Origin: an uncultured Mobilibacterium sp.
GTDB taxonomy: Bacteria; Bacillota; Clostridia; Peptostreptococcales; Anaerovoracaceae
Direction of reading: 5' to 3'
Length of the DNA stretch: 64,000 bases
NCBI GenBank assembly: GCA_947254375.1
Contig: CAMYCF010000001.1
Coordinates: forward strand, 372,001 to 436,000
The notes below the pieces were generated by a model. The model had not been told where the DNA came from. It did no database searches and was given only the letters and a program-made list of their open reading frames with translations. Positions 18,240 to 27,549 of the stretch are shown here, in pieces. Position 1 is the first letter of the stretch. Each line of letters begins with the position of its first letter. A program made the translations under genes and the position numbers.

Positions 18240-18995
18240 CTATTCCTCCGGGACCCGGTTTCTCTTTGTGATCCTGATCTCCCCGTATAACTCATCCTGA
18301 GTCGCCGCTATTTCCTGCATTTTTATCATCTCGAGCATGGACCCGAACGACAGCGCCACGTCGTACCTCGACTTCGACGCCCCGGCCGAAACGATCTCAC
18401 TGAATGTTATCGTCCCACCCTCCGAAAAGCGCTTATCGATATAGGCGCTCATCTGTTTTATCCTCTCCTCGATCGAATCGCGGCGTCTCTCGGCGATCCT
18501 GTAGCGCTCGCGCACCTCGCGCAGCTTCTTCTTTTTGTCGAGGAAAAGGCGAAAAGCTTTTACGAGTCCGTCGGTGTCCACCTTTAAAAGCTCATCGGGA
18601 TCATCTGTATACCGCGAAAAATCCTCAGCCGGCTTTTCGTGCACCGCCGCAAAAAACTCTTCCCTCTCAGCGAGCACAGCCGCGATCTTTTTTACCGCTT
18701 TGTACTCCGAAAGCCTCGAAACGAGCTCTTTTTTGAGCTCTTCACCGGCCTCTTCGTCTGCTCCTCCGCTCCTCGGTAAAAGCATCAGAGACTTTATTTT
18801 TATCAGGACGGCGGCGAGCACTATAAATTCGCTTCCTATCTCGATGTTGAGTTCCCCCATGTCTTTGAGGTAGTCGAGATACTGCTCCGTGATCTCCGCT
18901 ATCTTTATGTCGTATATGTCCATCTTCGCGTTCTCGATGAGATAAACGAGAAGATCGAACGGACCCTCGAACGAGTCGATCCTGACCTTATACAC
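18240..18995 (-). CDS. scpA: Segregation and condensation protein A
   Basis: The 251-residue kleisin bridges SMC heads during chromosome condensation and segregation. The N-terminal signature FEGPFDLLVYLIENAKMDIYDI, then IAEITEQYLDYL and FIVLAAVLIKIKSLMLLPR, is typical. The C-terminal winged helix with VSFMAMLEM-like sequence (ALSFGSMLEMIKMQEI) is also present. The start overlaps the mtnA stop by 8 bases. Confidence 0.95.
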   Translation of the reverse strand: MYKVRIDSFEGPFDLLVYLIENAKMDIYDIKIAEITEQYLDYLKDMGELNIEIGSEFIVLAAVLIKIKSLMLLPRSGGADEEAGEELKKELVSRLSEYKAVKKIAAVLAEREEFFAAVHEKPAEDFSRYTDDPDELLKVDTDGLVKAFRLFLDKKKKLREVRERYRIAERRRDSIEERIKQMSAYIDKRFSEGGTITFSEIVSAGASKSRYDVALSFGSMLEMIKMQEIAATQDELYGEIRITKRNRVPEE

Positions 18996-20100
18996 TTTCT
19001 CCTCCGATTACCTTCATGATGCCCTCTTCGAACGGCGGGCGTATCACGCCTTTCTCCGTAACGATCGCGGAAATGTACCCGTGATCCGTCACATCGAATG
19101 CCGGATTGAAGGCTTTGACACCTTCCGGCGCCATCCTGTGCCTGTACCACATCGAACAGATCTCGTCGTCCGCTCTTTCTTCTATGACTACATCGTCGCC
19201 CGTCGCTATGTCCGGGTCGATCGTCGACGTCGGCACGAACATGTAGAACGGGATCCCGTATTCCTTCGCGAGTATCGCGACGGCGGATGTGCCGATCTTG
19301 TTCGCACCGTCTCCGTTTCGCGCCATCCTGTCGCATCCGACGACAACGGCGTTTATAAGTCCCTTCTTCATCACGATCGACGCCATGTTGTCGCATATGA
19401 GGGTCACATCGGCGCCCGACTTCATCAGTTCCCACGCGGTCAGACGCGCACCCTGGAGGAACGGTCTCGTCTCGTCCGCATATATCCTGAAATCGTATCC
19501 GCGTTCAATGCCGAGGTGGAGCGGTCCGAGAGCCGTACCGTACCCGCTCGTGGCGAGGGCTCCGGCGTTGCAGTGGGTCAAAATGCCCATACCGCTTTCG
19601 AGGAGCGAGAGCCCGTTCTCCGCCATGGCAAAACAGGAGTCCCTGTCCTCCTTCTCTATCGCGCGCGCCGAATGTAAAAAACACTTTTTTATCTCGGCTA
19701 CGGTAAAAATGCTGTATCCGTTGCCGCCGGTAAAATCTTCGAATTCCCTTTTCGTCCTTTTTACCGCCCATTCGAGATTGACGGCCGTAGGCCTCGCCGA
19801 TATCAGCATCCTCGCCGCCTCATCGACGTGTTCGCGTAGTCCTTCCATGACTTCCGCCGGGACGTCGTCGTCCTCGTCGAGCCTGTCATCGAAGAAATCC
19901 CGGACGGCCAGGTACATCCCGTATGCCGCCGCCACTCCGATGAGCGGAGCCCCGCGGACAGCAAGGCGTTTTATCGCGTCGAAGACATCGTCCGCACTTT
20001 TCGCTTCAAAGCGGACCTCTTCCTCCGGCAAACGCTCCTGGTCGAGCAGTATCAGTTTTTCATTTTTGAAACTCAGCGGTCTTATATTTTCTATTCCCAT
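18988..20100 (-). CDS. mtnA: S-methyl-5-thioribose-1-phosphate isomerase
   Basis: A 370-residue enzyme that isomerises methylthioribose-1-phosphate to methylthioribulose-1-phosphate in methionine salvage. Seen are the N-terminal VRGAPLIGVAAAYGMYLA, the active-site cysteine in LTHCNAGALATSGYGTALG and the aspartate in GCDRMARNGDGANKIGTSAVA, followed by the eIF2B-like C-terminal FYMFVPTSTIDP. Both catalytic residues are intact. No other salvage genes are in the window; it overlaps truA (10 bases) and scpA (8 bases), an unusual place for this gene. A related ribose-1,5-bisphosphate isomerase is less likely given the intact MtnA motifs. Confidence 0.92.
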   Translation of the reverse strand: MGIENIRPLSFKNEKLILLDQERLPEEEVRFEAKSADDVFDAIKRLAVRGAPLIGVAAAYGMYLAVRDFFDDRLDEDDDVPAEVMEGLREHVDEAARMLISARPTAVNLEWAVKRTKREFEDFTGGNGYSIFTVAEIKKCFLHSARAIEKEDRDSCFAMAENGLSLLESGMGILTHCNAGALATSGYGTALGPLHLGIERGYDFRIYADETRPFLQGARLTAWELMKSGADVTLICDNMASIVMKKGLINAVVVGCDRMARNGDGANKIGTSAVAILAKEYGIPFYMFVPTSTIDPDIATGDDVVIEERADDEICSMWYRHRMAPEGVKAFNPAFDVTDHGYISAIVTEKGVIRPPFEEGIMKVIGGESV

Positions 20101-20876
20101 AGCCGATCTCCGTCAAAATATATCTTCTCAAGGTAAAGTCCCTGAGGCGGCGCGGTCGCGCCCGCTTTCTGTCTGTCGCACGCGTCGATGATGTCCTGCA
20201 TATCGGAAGGGGCCCTTTCTCCCCTGCCGATCTCCAGCAGCGTCCCGACGATTATCCTCACCATGTTGTAAAGGAAGCCGTCGCCCGTCACCCTGATCAC
20301 GATCTTCCGGTCCTCTTCCGATATCTCTATCGCGCTGACGGTACGCACCGTCGTCTCGCGCGGCGTTCCTCCGGAAGTTTCGAACGACTTGAAATCGTGA
20401 GTCCCTACGAGGTGTTGCGCCGCCGCCTTCATGGCTTCGACGTCGAGGTCACCGTCGTACAAAAGCGCGTATCTCCTGTTGAAAATATCGGCGCTCCTGT
20501 CTATCACATATCTGTAAGTCTTTCCCCTGCACGAAAAACGCGCGTGAAAATCCTCCGGCACTTCCGTCGCTTCTAGGATCTCTATATCCCCCGGAGTCCC
20601 GCACCTTCCGCGTCCGCCGGCGCCGAACCTCTTGTTCAGCACATCCGCCAGCTTCTCCGTCGGCATCGGGTTGTCCCACGAGAACGTCGCGCACTGGCCG
20701 AGCGCGTGCACTCCGCTGTCGGTCCTGCTCGTGCCCGCTATGTCGATCTTCGTTCCCGCAAGAAAAGAGAGGACCTGCTCGATCTCTCCCTGCACGGTCC
20801 TCGCTTCCGGTTGCTTTTGCCATCCGCAAAAATCACCGCCGTCGTATTTGATTTTCAGTAAAATATTCCTCTTCAC
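20091..20876 (-). CDS. truA: tRNA pseudouridine(38-40) synthase
   Basis: The 261-residue enzyme modifies the anticodon arm of many tRNAs. Motifs are KIKYDGGDFCGWQKQPEARTVQGEIE, the catalytic aspartate in SRTDSGVHALGQ, and GDGFLYNMVRIIVGTL near the C-terminus. The start is GTG 20876, giving MKRNILLKIKYDG, which matches the family start. A TATAAT lies only about 9 bases upstream (20881-20886), so any transcript begun there would have almost no leader. A 6-bp hairpin (20897-20912) separates it from the lipoprotein gene. Confidence 0.93.
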   Translation of the reverse strand: MKRNILLKIKYDGGDFCGWQKQPEARTVQGEIEQVLSFLAGTKIDIAGTSRTDSGVHALGQCATFSWDNPMPTEKLADVLNKRFGAGGRGRCGTPGDIEILEATEVPEDFHARFSCRGKTYRYVIDRSADIFNRRYALLYDGDLDVEAMKAAAQHLVGTHDFKSFETSGGTPRETTVRTVSAIEISEEDRKIVIRVTGDGFLYNMVRIIVGTLLEIGRGERAPSDMQDIIDACDRQKAGATAPPQGLYLEKIYFDGDRLWE

Positions 20877-20921
20877 TTCAAATATTATACATTGCTCCGA
20901 TCACCGGATCGGAACCCGGCT

Positions 20922-21311
20922 CTAATTATCTTTATCCCTGAAAAGAACAAATTTCCTCTGGTACACCTCGCTGGTGTATATTTTATCATCTTTTAATTTT
21001 AATGTCATATTCAATTCCGGATGGTCTTTAGGCTCAAATTTGTATTTGCCGTCACCGACCTTTTTCCATTTAGCGGTCCCGTCACCCAAATTGATAAAAT
21101 CCCATTTAGCGGTCCCGTCGGACTTGAATTCGATTTTGATGGTATCTTCTATATTCGGATATTTGTCTCTGGTTATCGTCGTTCCGTACAAGGTAGCGGT
21201 ATAACTTTCAAGCTTCCATTTACCGACGATCGGGTCTTTCCCACAGCTCACGAGCAGCAGCGAAACGGTCAATACAGATACCAATCCCAAGATCATAAAT
21301 TTCTTTCTCAT
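20922..21311 (-). CDS. Small lipoprotein, lipocalin-like
   Basis: The 129-residue protein has a lipoprotein signal peptide: KK, a hydrophobic stretch and the lipobox LLVSC with cysteine at residue 20. The mature part opens with DPIVGKWKLESYT and is beta-rich (KIEFKSDGTAKWDF, KYKFEPKDHPELNMTLKLKDDKIY), like small lipocalin-type stress lipoproteins of Firmicutes. Its function is unknown. ATG 21311 is chosen over an upstream in-frame start because AGGAGG lies 8 bases before it and it begins the signal peptide. It would sit on the outer face of the membrane. Confidence 0.8.
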   Translation of the reverse strand: MRKKFMILGLVSVLTVSLLLVSCGKDPIVGKWKLESYTATLYGTTITRDKYPNIEDTIKIEFKSDGTAKWDFINLGDGTAKWKKVGDGKYKFEPKDHPELNMTLKLKDDKIYTSEVYQRKFVLFRDKDN

Positions 21312-21496
21312 AACACTTTTCCTCCTAAGAACGGTTCTCTGATGATATTGAATTTTTTGCATTGAAATATTGAAACTGTATGGATATAAACATCTGTACG
21401 ATACTGATATTATTACACAACCATGACAGCGATTGCAAATGCACGGCAATCATGCCCGAGCAATTCTGCGGGGTAAAATCACGGCGCCGGGAAAAT

Positions 21497-22183
21497 CTAC
21501 CATGGGAAATCCCACATAAAAAGCATGTATATCGTGACTGCCGAAAACGCATACGGCATCATCGGTCTTTTTACGCCGAGCTTCCCGCGCTTCGACGCAA
21601 CGATCCACATCAGATGGATCGCTGAGATGATCGTCGTCATCACGAAGATGACGAGGATCCCCATTCGTCCCGCGACGAGGCCCATCGCCATGAGAAATTT
21701 GATGTCGCCTCCGCCGATCGCATCCGTCCGCTTGTATATGAGCTTCCCGCACAGGAACACCGCCGCTCCGATGAGGACTCCCGTAGCCGCTCCCGCAAAA
21801 GGTTCCCACCATATCTCACGGAGAGGTATGAAGCCGATCGCGGAAAGCGCCAAAAGAGCGTTCAGCTCATCGGGGATCACGCGGTACTTCGCATCCGATA
21901 TCGCCATTTCAAGCACGATAAAAAGCACGACCAAAGCCGCAAGCTCGTATCTCGCGTCGCCGCCCAAAGACAGGAAGATCCCGCCCGCCGCGAAGTATGC
22001 GACGAAGATGTATTTCCACGGTGACGACGGGAGCCTCTGCCGACCTTCCCTGTCCTCAGGTATCTCGACATCGCCGAATCTTTCCTTCGGTATCCCGTTG
22101 AACATAACAACGCTGCCGTTCCCGAGAACGACAGCTGAAACGATCGCGATCATTATTTTTACGGCAAGCATCCTGTAATACAT
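21497..22183 (-). CDS. A24-family prepilin peptidase
   Basis: The 228-residue integral membrane protease has both aspartate motifs of type IV prepilin peptidases: SDAKYRVIPDELN with D97 and GGGDIKF with D160 (the GxGD motif). It carries about six hydrophobic helices. The N-terminal Cys-rich methyltransferase domain of PilD is absent, as in TadV/CpaA-like forms. Residues 33-55 form an extra charged insert. It starts 8 bases after the CoA-transferase stop, at the end of a five-gene run. No pilin or secretion ATPase gene is in the window, so its substrate is unknown. Confidence 0.85.
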   Translation of the reverse strand: MYYRMLAVKIMIAIVSAVVLGNGSVVMFNGIPKERFGDVEIPEDREGRQRLPSSPWKYIFVAYFAAGGIFLSLGGDARYELAALVVLFIVLEMAISDAKYRVIPDELNALLALSAIGFIPLREIWWEPFAGAATGVLIGAAVFLCGKLIYKRTDAIGGGDIKFLMAMGLVAGRMGILVIFVMTTIISAIHLMWIVASKRGKLGVKRPMMPYAFSAVTIYMLFMWDFPW

Positions 22184-22191
22184 CTAATACA

Positions 22192-23523
22192 TTATCTCTT
22201 GTTCGTTCTGCGCCAGATCTTTAGCTTCTCCGCCTCCGCGATGAGTTCGTCCCTGAAATCCGGATGCGCCAGATCGACAAGCGCTTCCGCCCTCTCCCAG
22301 GTCGTCAGTCCCGCGAGGTTCTTCATTCCGTATTCCGTCGCGAGAAGGAAGCTCTGGCTCCTCGGATCCGTCACTATGTCTCCGTTCAGCGTCGGTAAAA
22401 ATCTCGAATGCATGTTCCCCTTCTTATCCGTAAAAGTCGAAGAAAGGCAGATGATCGATTTCCCCGTATCGTTCATAAAAGCTCCGGTAAGGAAGTCGAG
22501 CTGGCCCCCGGTCCCGCTGATGTGCCTCGTCCCCGCGCTCTCCGCGCAGATCTGTCCGAACAGGTCGACGGAAATGCAGTTGTTGATCGAGACGAAATCA
22601 TCCATCGAAGCGATGACGTTCGGATCGTTGATGAACTCCATAGAGCACACGAGCGTCGAAGGGTTTTCCCTGACCCAATCATACACTTCCTGCGTCCCGT
22701 ATCCCAACCCGAAAGTCGTCTTTCCGCGCAGCATATTCCTTTTATCGTTCGTTATCTTACCGGCCTTGTACATCTCATAAAAAGCATTCACGAGAAGCTC
22801 CGTGTGGACGCTCAGATCCCTGAGGTCAGACTCGGCTATCTTTTTACCAATGGCGTTCGGCATCGCACCGACGCCGAGCTGTATGCAGGAGCCGTACGAT
22901 ATCTCATCTACCACCATTGAGGCTATCTTTTCATCGATCTCGGTAGGCGGAACGGACGGGAATTCCATAAGAGGTCCGTGAGGTCCTTCGACGACCATGT
23001 CGACCTCGTCGATGTGGATGACTTCGTCGAGCCCGTTCACCCACGGTATGTTTTCGTTGACTTCGAGTATGATGACGTCGGCGACGTCCATGACGGCGCG
23101 TGCGCAGGCGTTGTTTATTGAGAAGCAGAAATATCCGTGCTCGTTCATCGGCGATACTGCCATCATCGCGACATTCACGGTGAGGTAGCGCCTGTAATAT
23201 CTGCAGAGATTCCTGAAGACCATCGGAATGAAGTTGCAGAGTCCCCTGTCGCAAAGCTTCCTTTCATAACCGGTCATGTGCCACGAATTGTAAGTGAAGT
23301 GCTCCCTCTCAGGATCCTGTTCCGCTATCTGTATCGGACCGTTTAGCAGAAGGCTCCTGACCTTAACGTCGTAAAGTTCGTCCTTTCTCTTCGCGAGCGC
23401 CGCATCGAGTAGCTCCGGGAATCCGAGGTTCGCGCCGTAGTCGAGCCAGTCCCCGCTTTTTACGACTTTGACCGCCTCTTCCGGCGTGGTCAACTTCTCC
23501 TTATATTTCTGATAAAAGTTCAT
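22192..23523 (-). CDS. Acetyl-CoA hydrolase/transferase family: butyryl-CoA:acetate (or 4-hydroxybutyrate) CoA-transferase
   Basis: The 443-residue protein matches family I CoA-transferases of the Cat2/But group in length and order. It has YGSCIQLGVGAMPNAIGKKI, the likely glutamyl-thioester region DLSVHTELL, and the But-like SGTGGQLDFLTGAF. The C-terminus has RSQSFLLATEYGMKNLAGLTTWERAEALVDLAHPDFRDEL. Likely role: transfer of CoA from butyryl-CoA to acetate, releasing butyrate. The true donor and acceptor cannot be fixed from sequence. ATG 23523 overlaps the hydrolase stop as ATGA; 12 upstream in-frame codons lack a binding site. Confidence 0.87.
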   Translation of the reverse strand: MNFYQKYKEKLTTPEEAVKVVKSGDWLDYGANLGFPELLDAALAKRKDELYDVKVRSLLLNGPIQIAEQDPEREHFTYNSWHMTGYERKLCDRGLCNFIPMVFRNLCRYYRRYLTVNVAMMAVSPMNEHGYFCFSINNACARAVMDVADVIILEVNENIPWVNGLDEVIHIDEVDMVVEGPHGPLMEFPSVPPTEIDEKIASMVVDEISYGSCIQLGVGAMPNAIGKKIAESDLRDLSVHTELLVNAFYEMYKAGKITNDKRNMLRGKTTFGLGYGTQEVYDWVRENPSTLVCSMEFINDPNVIASMDDFVSINNCISVDLFGQICAESAGTRHISGTGGQLDFLTGAFMNDTGKSIICLSSTFTDKKGNMHSRFLPTLNGDIVTDPRSQSFLLATEYGMKNLAGLTTWERAEALVDLAHPDFRDELIAEAEKLKIWRRTNKR

Positions 23524-24407
23524 TTTTTCTTCCTTTCGTCGAGCGCTTCTTCGAGCCATGTCGCGATGTCTTCGGTGACCTCATCTTTCCCGGCTTCGAA
23601 TAAAATGCTGTGTCCCATACCTTCATATATCTTTATGTCGACCGTTCCGTCGAGCGCGTCACGGTACTTCATGTACGTCTTCCTCACGCCTTCGCCTTTG
23701 CCCGACAGGGCGTCTTCCGACCCCGACAGGAAAAGAAGCGGCAGGTCCTCCGGTATATTGCCGTAAAACGAAACGTCCTGTGACTTCGATATGCTCAGGA
23801 AAAGGTTGTAAAAGGCGTTGAGCGTGTATCCCGTTTCTTTGAGCCTTTCCCTTTCCTGTTTTCCCGTCACCTTTCCGAGCGCGAGCCTTCCGACGAACGG
23901 GCTCCTGTGCCTGTCCCTGAGGAAAAATCCAAGGAACTTGCATACCGCCCTTCCGAATAAAAGTTTCCATCTCCGCTTCCACGTCGTGCCGACGAGTACG
24001 GCCCCCGCCGCGTCGCCTGCCCGTCCCGGCTCCGCGATGAACTGCCTCACGAGGAACGACCCCATGCTGTAGCCCATTATATACCTCGGAAGTGACGGAT
24101 ATCTGTCACCGAGAAGGTCGCTCATAGAAGAAATGTCTTCGATGAGTACTGCGTTCCCATTTCGCGCGAAATATCCGTAGTTCCCGGGGTCGCATACCGA
24201 CTTCCCGTGGCCGAGAAGGTCGTTTACGGCTACGACAAAACCTCTGTCCGCGAGGCAGGCCGCAAAATCGTCGTATTTATCCGCGTGCTCCTTCACCCCG
24301 TGGACGACCTGAAGAACGGCCTTCGGCTCGCCCTCCGGCTCCGTTATCTTGACTCTTGTCTGTGTGATCCCGTCCGCAGACGGATACCCCGTTTCAAATA
24401 CATCCAT
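23520..24407 (-). CDS. Alpha/beta hydrolase (lysophospholipase/monoglyceride lipase-like)
   Basis: The 295-residue enzyme has the serine aminopeptidase S33 (Hydrolase_4) layout. It begins with LQVVHGVKEHADKYDDFAACL, then NDLLGHGKS, the nucleophile elbow GYSMGSFLV, and late acid/base segments LFLSGSEDAL and YEGMGHSILFE that supply Asp and His. There is no signal peptide. It probably cleaves lipid esters, but the substrate is not known. It overlaps the methyltransferase gene by 14 bases and the CoA-transferase by 4, so all are cotranslated. Confidence 0.87.
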   Translation of the reverse strand: MDVFETGYPSADGITQTRVKITEPEGEPKAVLQVVHGVKEHADKYDDFAACLADRGFVVAVNDLLGHGKSVCDPGNYGYFARNGNAVLIEDISSMSDLLGDRYPSLPRYIMGYSMGSFLVRQFIAEPGRAGDAAGAVLVGTTWKRRWKLLFGRAVCKFLGFFLRDRHRSPFVGRLALGKVTGKQERERLKETGYTLNAFYNLFLSISKSQDVSFYGNIPEDLPLLFLSGSEDALSGKGEGVRKTYMKYRDALDGTVDIKIYEGMGHSILFEAGKDEVTEDIATWLEEALDERKKK

Positions 24408-25551
24408 GCGGCTTCTCTCCGTGGAACTGATAGTACTGCGTCTCGATCCGCCCGTTATACAGCTTCCTTCTCCTGTCGGCTTTTCGCCCGAAAAATTTTT
24501 CCTCTATGTCGCGGTCGGCCGTGATCATAAAAACGGACCACGTCGGATCGTCTTTCATTATCCCCGAAAGCTTTTCGTATATCTTTTCTATGTCCTTTTT
24601 GTTTCCGATACGCTCGCCGTAAGGCGGATTCGTTATCACGATGCCGCCGCTTTCGCGCGGCACGAAAGACGTCATGTCGAGCCTGTAGAATTTTATGTCC
24701 TTCCCAACGCCCGCTTTTTCCGCATTCCTCTTCGCGGCGACGACCGATTTATTGTCTATGTCGAAGCCAATGATATTGAGCTTCTTTGTTTTATCTACGG
24801 CTTCGAGGGCCTTTGCCCTTTCCTCTTTCCATATCTTTCTGTCGATGATGTCCCATCCTTCGGCGGCAAAGCTGCGGTACAGGCCGGGAGCTATATTTCT
24901 CGCGATGAGCGCGGCTTCGATCGGTATCGTTCCCGATCCGCAGCACGTGTCTACGAGAGGTCTCGTCTCCTCCGTCGCCTTCGCTCCGTCCCAGAAGCTC
25001 AGCTGAACGAGGGCGGCTGCAAGAGTCTCTTTGATCGGGGCCGCGACGTCCGCGATCCTGTATCCCCTTTTATGAAGTGCGATGCCGCTCGTGTCCACCA
25101 AGATCGTGACCCTGTCCTTCAATATCGAAAATCTTACCCTGTACATCGCTCCGTCTTCTTCGAAGGTGTCGAGCATGTAGAATTCGGAAAGGCGTGAGAC
25201 GATGGCCTTTTTTATTATGCTCTGGCAGGCGGGGACGCTGTGGAGAGCCGATTTTACCGATGTGCCCACGACGGGGAAGGCTCCGTCGGCCGGTATTATA
25301 TTTTCCCAGGCAAAACCTTTTACGTTCTGAAAGAGCGTCTCGAAATCATCGGCGACGAACTCACCGATCTTTATAAAGACCCTGTCGGCCGAGCGTAACC
25401 AAAGATTAGAGCGCACAACAGCGCGCTCATCTCCCATATACGTTACCTTTCCGTCCTCAGTGGAAATTATTTTGTAGCCCAGCGCTTCGATCTCGCGTCT
25501 TACGACCGCCTCGAGCCCGAATGTCGCCGTCGCCGTCAGTTCTGTCTTCAT
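24394..25551 (-). CDS. THUMP-domain class I RNA methyltransferase (RlmL/YpsC family)
   Basis: The 385-residue protein has an N-terminal ferredoxin-like/THUMP region (residues 1-160, opening LTATATFGLEAVVRREIEALGY). The methyltransferase domain has the SAM loop PLVDTCCGSGTIPIEAALIA and the catalytic NPPY motif (ITNPPYGERIG). These are marks of 23S rRNA guanine-N2 methyltransferases such as RlmL and YpsC. The start overlaps the cotransporter stop by 4 bases. Confidence 0.92.
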   Translation of the reverse strand: MKTELTATATFGLEAVVRREIEALGYKIISTEDGKVTYMGDERAVVRSNLWLRSADRVFIKIGEFVADDFETLFQNVKGFAWENIIPADGAFPVVGTSVKSALHSVPACQSIIKKAIVSRLSEFYMLDTFEEDGAMYRVRFSILKDRVTILVDTSGIALHKRGYRIADVAAPIKETLAAALVQLSFWDGAKATEETRPLVDTCCGSGTIPIEAALIARNIAPGLYRSFAAEGWDIIDRKIWKEERAKALEAVDKTKKLNIIGFDIDNKSVVAAKRNAEKAGVGKDIKFYRLDMTSFVPRESGGIVITNPPYGERIGNKKDIEKIYEKLSGIMKDDPTWSVFMITADRDIEEKFFGRKADRRRKLYNGRIETQYYQFHGEKPHGCI

Positions 25552-27293
25552 ATCTTGTACTTCAACGAATATTCGTCATACATATGCCTGAATTCGTCGT
25601 CCGGATCGGATTTTATCTGTCTCATATATTCGTGCGTCAGAAGGTGGTTCCTCGATATCTCTATCATCGTCGCAGCGATATCGGAGCAGTGGTCGGATAT
25701 CCTCTCGATGTCGTTGAGGACGTCGTTAAGGATGAAGCCGAGCTCGATAGTGCACGTTCCCCTCTTGAGCCTTCTTATATGGTTAGTCTTTATTATTTCG
25801 ACAAGGTCGTCGATGACCTCTTCGAGCGGTTCGACGAGCTTCGCCTCTTCTATGTCGTTGTCGCAGAACGCGGCTTTCGTGTGTTCCACCGTTTCGTTCA
25901 GCGCATCGCAGAGCGTGTGAAGTTCGTGCGCGGCCGTCCTCGAGAACTCGAGCCCTTTCTCGTCGAGTTCCGCAACGCTCTCCGCTATGTTGAGGACGTG
26001 GTCTCCGATCCTCTCCGCGCTCGTTATTACATGGAGCATCACGGAGACGGTCTCGGAATCCTTATCGGACAGGTCGTTCTCCGTTATTTTTACGTTGAAG
26101 GAAGCCAGCTGGTCTTCGTAGTAGTCGAGCTTGTTCTCCCTCTTTCTTATCTTTTTATACTTATCGACCGAAAAATCGTCGGAAAGTTCTATCGTCTCTT
26201 TCAGATTCTTAAAGGCGATGAGAAGCATTTCCTTCGTCTTGCCGAGAGCCTCTGAAACCGCGACAGAAGGCGTATTGAGAAGTCTTTTATCGAGGAATTC
26301 GGATGAAGGCTCCTCTTCCGTAGCTTTTACGATCTTACCGCTGAGCCTGTCGAGCGCATCGACGAACGGCAACAGGATAATCGTCGTGAATACGTTGAAC
26401 GTCGTATGGAACAACGCGATGTTCACCGGTCCTACGGTGTCGTTCAAAAATGCGAAGTTGAGAAAATGATTGAGAGTGTAAAAGATCGTAGTAAAGACGA
26501 TCGTTCCTATTACATTAAAAGACACATGCACGGCGGCTACTCTCTTGGCGCTCCTGTTTACGCCGATACTCGAGATCAAAACCGTAACGCATGTACCTAT
26601 GTTCTGCCCCATTACTATAGGGATTATCATTCCGTACGTCAGTCCGTTCGTCAAAGACATCGCCTGGAGTATACCTACCGATGCCGACGAGCTCTGGATA
26701 ACTGCTGTGATTATAAGACCGGTCATAACGCCGATCAGAGGGTTTGAAAATGCTGTCAGGATGCCGGTGAAGCTCGGTGAATCCTTGAGCGGAGCCATCG
26801 CCGAACTCATGAGCTGCATGCCGTACATCAGTATGGCGAAACCGACGAGGACGACGCCCGTGTCACGCTTTTTGTTGGTGCGTCCCACCATGAACATTAT
26901 GACTCCGACGAGAGCAATGATCGGTGAGAACGCCTCAGGATTCAGCAGCCTTACCCATACATTATCGTTGCCGATGCCGACAAGACTGAGTATCCATGCC
27001 GTCGCGGTCGTTCCGATGTTCGACCCCATTATCACGCCGATCGATTGGTTCGTCGTCATTATACCCGAGTTTACCAATCCGACAAGCATTACTGTGACCG
27101 CCGATGAACTCTGTATAACGGCAGTGACCCCTGCGCCGAGGCCGAGTGCCTTATACTTGTTCGATGTCATGTTCCTGAGGATGGTTTCAAGCTGCCCGCC
27201 GGCGATCTTCTCGAGGCCCTGTGACATTACGGTCATTCCGTAAAGGAAAAGCGCAAGGCCGCCGAACAGCGTGATAAAGGAAAATACGTCCAT
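25548..27293 (-). CDS. Na+/phosphate cotransporter family protein with C-terminal PhoU-like domain
   Basis: The 581-residue membrane protein has two NaPi-2 repeats, each with the signature QSSSA (VIQSSSAVTVMLVGLVNSG near residue 65 and VIQSSSASVGILQ near 195), in about nine helices up to residue 320. A cytoplasmic PhoU-like helical domain follows (about 345-570). It should import phosphate with sodium, or export it as described for YjbB. ATG 27293 follows AGGAGGAAGG at the correct distance; 29 upstream in-frame codons are not used. It is the first gene of the run ending with the prepilin peptidase. Confidence 0.9.
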   Translation of the reverse strand: MDVFSFITLFGGLALFLYGMTVMSQGLEKIAGGQLETILRNMTSNKYKALGLGAGVTAVIQSSSAVTVMLVGLVNSGIMTTNQSIGVIMGSNIGTTATAWILSLVGIGNDNVWVRLLNPEAFSPIIALVGVIMFMVGRTNKKRDTGVVLVGFAILMYGMQLMSSAMAPLKDSPSFTGILTAFSNPLIGVMTGLIITAVIQSSSASVGILQAMSLTNGLTYGMIIPIVMGQNIGTCVTVLISSIGVNRSAKRVAAVHVSFNVIGTIVFTTIFYTLNHFLNFAFLNDTVGPVNIALFHTTFNVFTTIILLPFVDALDRLSGKIVKATEEEPSSEFLDKRLLNTPSVAVSEALGKTKEMLLIAFKNLKETIELSDDFSVDKYKKIRKRENKLDYYEDQLASFNVKITENDLSDKDSETVSVMLHVITSAERIGDHVLNIAESVAELDEKGLEFSRTAAHELHTLCDALNETVEHTKAAFCDNDIEEAKLVEPLEEVIDDLVEIIKTNHIRRLKRGTCTIELGFILNDVLNDIERISDHCSDIAATMIEISRNHLLTHEYMRQIKSDPDDEFRHMYDEYSLKYKI

Positions 27294-27437
27294 CCTTCCT
27301 CCTTTTTTACAACAAACCCCAAACTCCGTACAGGTAGATTTTACACTATAACAACCCCAATATCCACACCAAAGGGTCAATAAACGACATCATTTTCGCC
27401 CGGGGGGGCAGCGGTGATCCGCATCCATATTGATATC

Positions 27438-27480
27438 TTGCGGATCTTTTACGATTGTGATAATCTATTGAAGATAGATT
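27438..27480 (+). promoter_or_regulatory. Promoter with overlapping palindromic operator before the DtxR-type gene
   Basis: TTGCGG (27438-27443), a 17-base spacer and TAATCT (27461-27466) form a promoter. A 19-base dyad, AATCTAT-TGAAG-ATAGATT (27462-27480), covers the -10 box and the likely start point. This placement suits repression, possibly by the regulator encoded downstream. Confidence 0.55.
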
Positions 27481-27549
27481 TATGCAAGACCCGGCGGCGT
27501 TGCGAACGCCCGCCAACGATCTTTTAACCTTTGAGGAGGTCGTAAGAAT

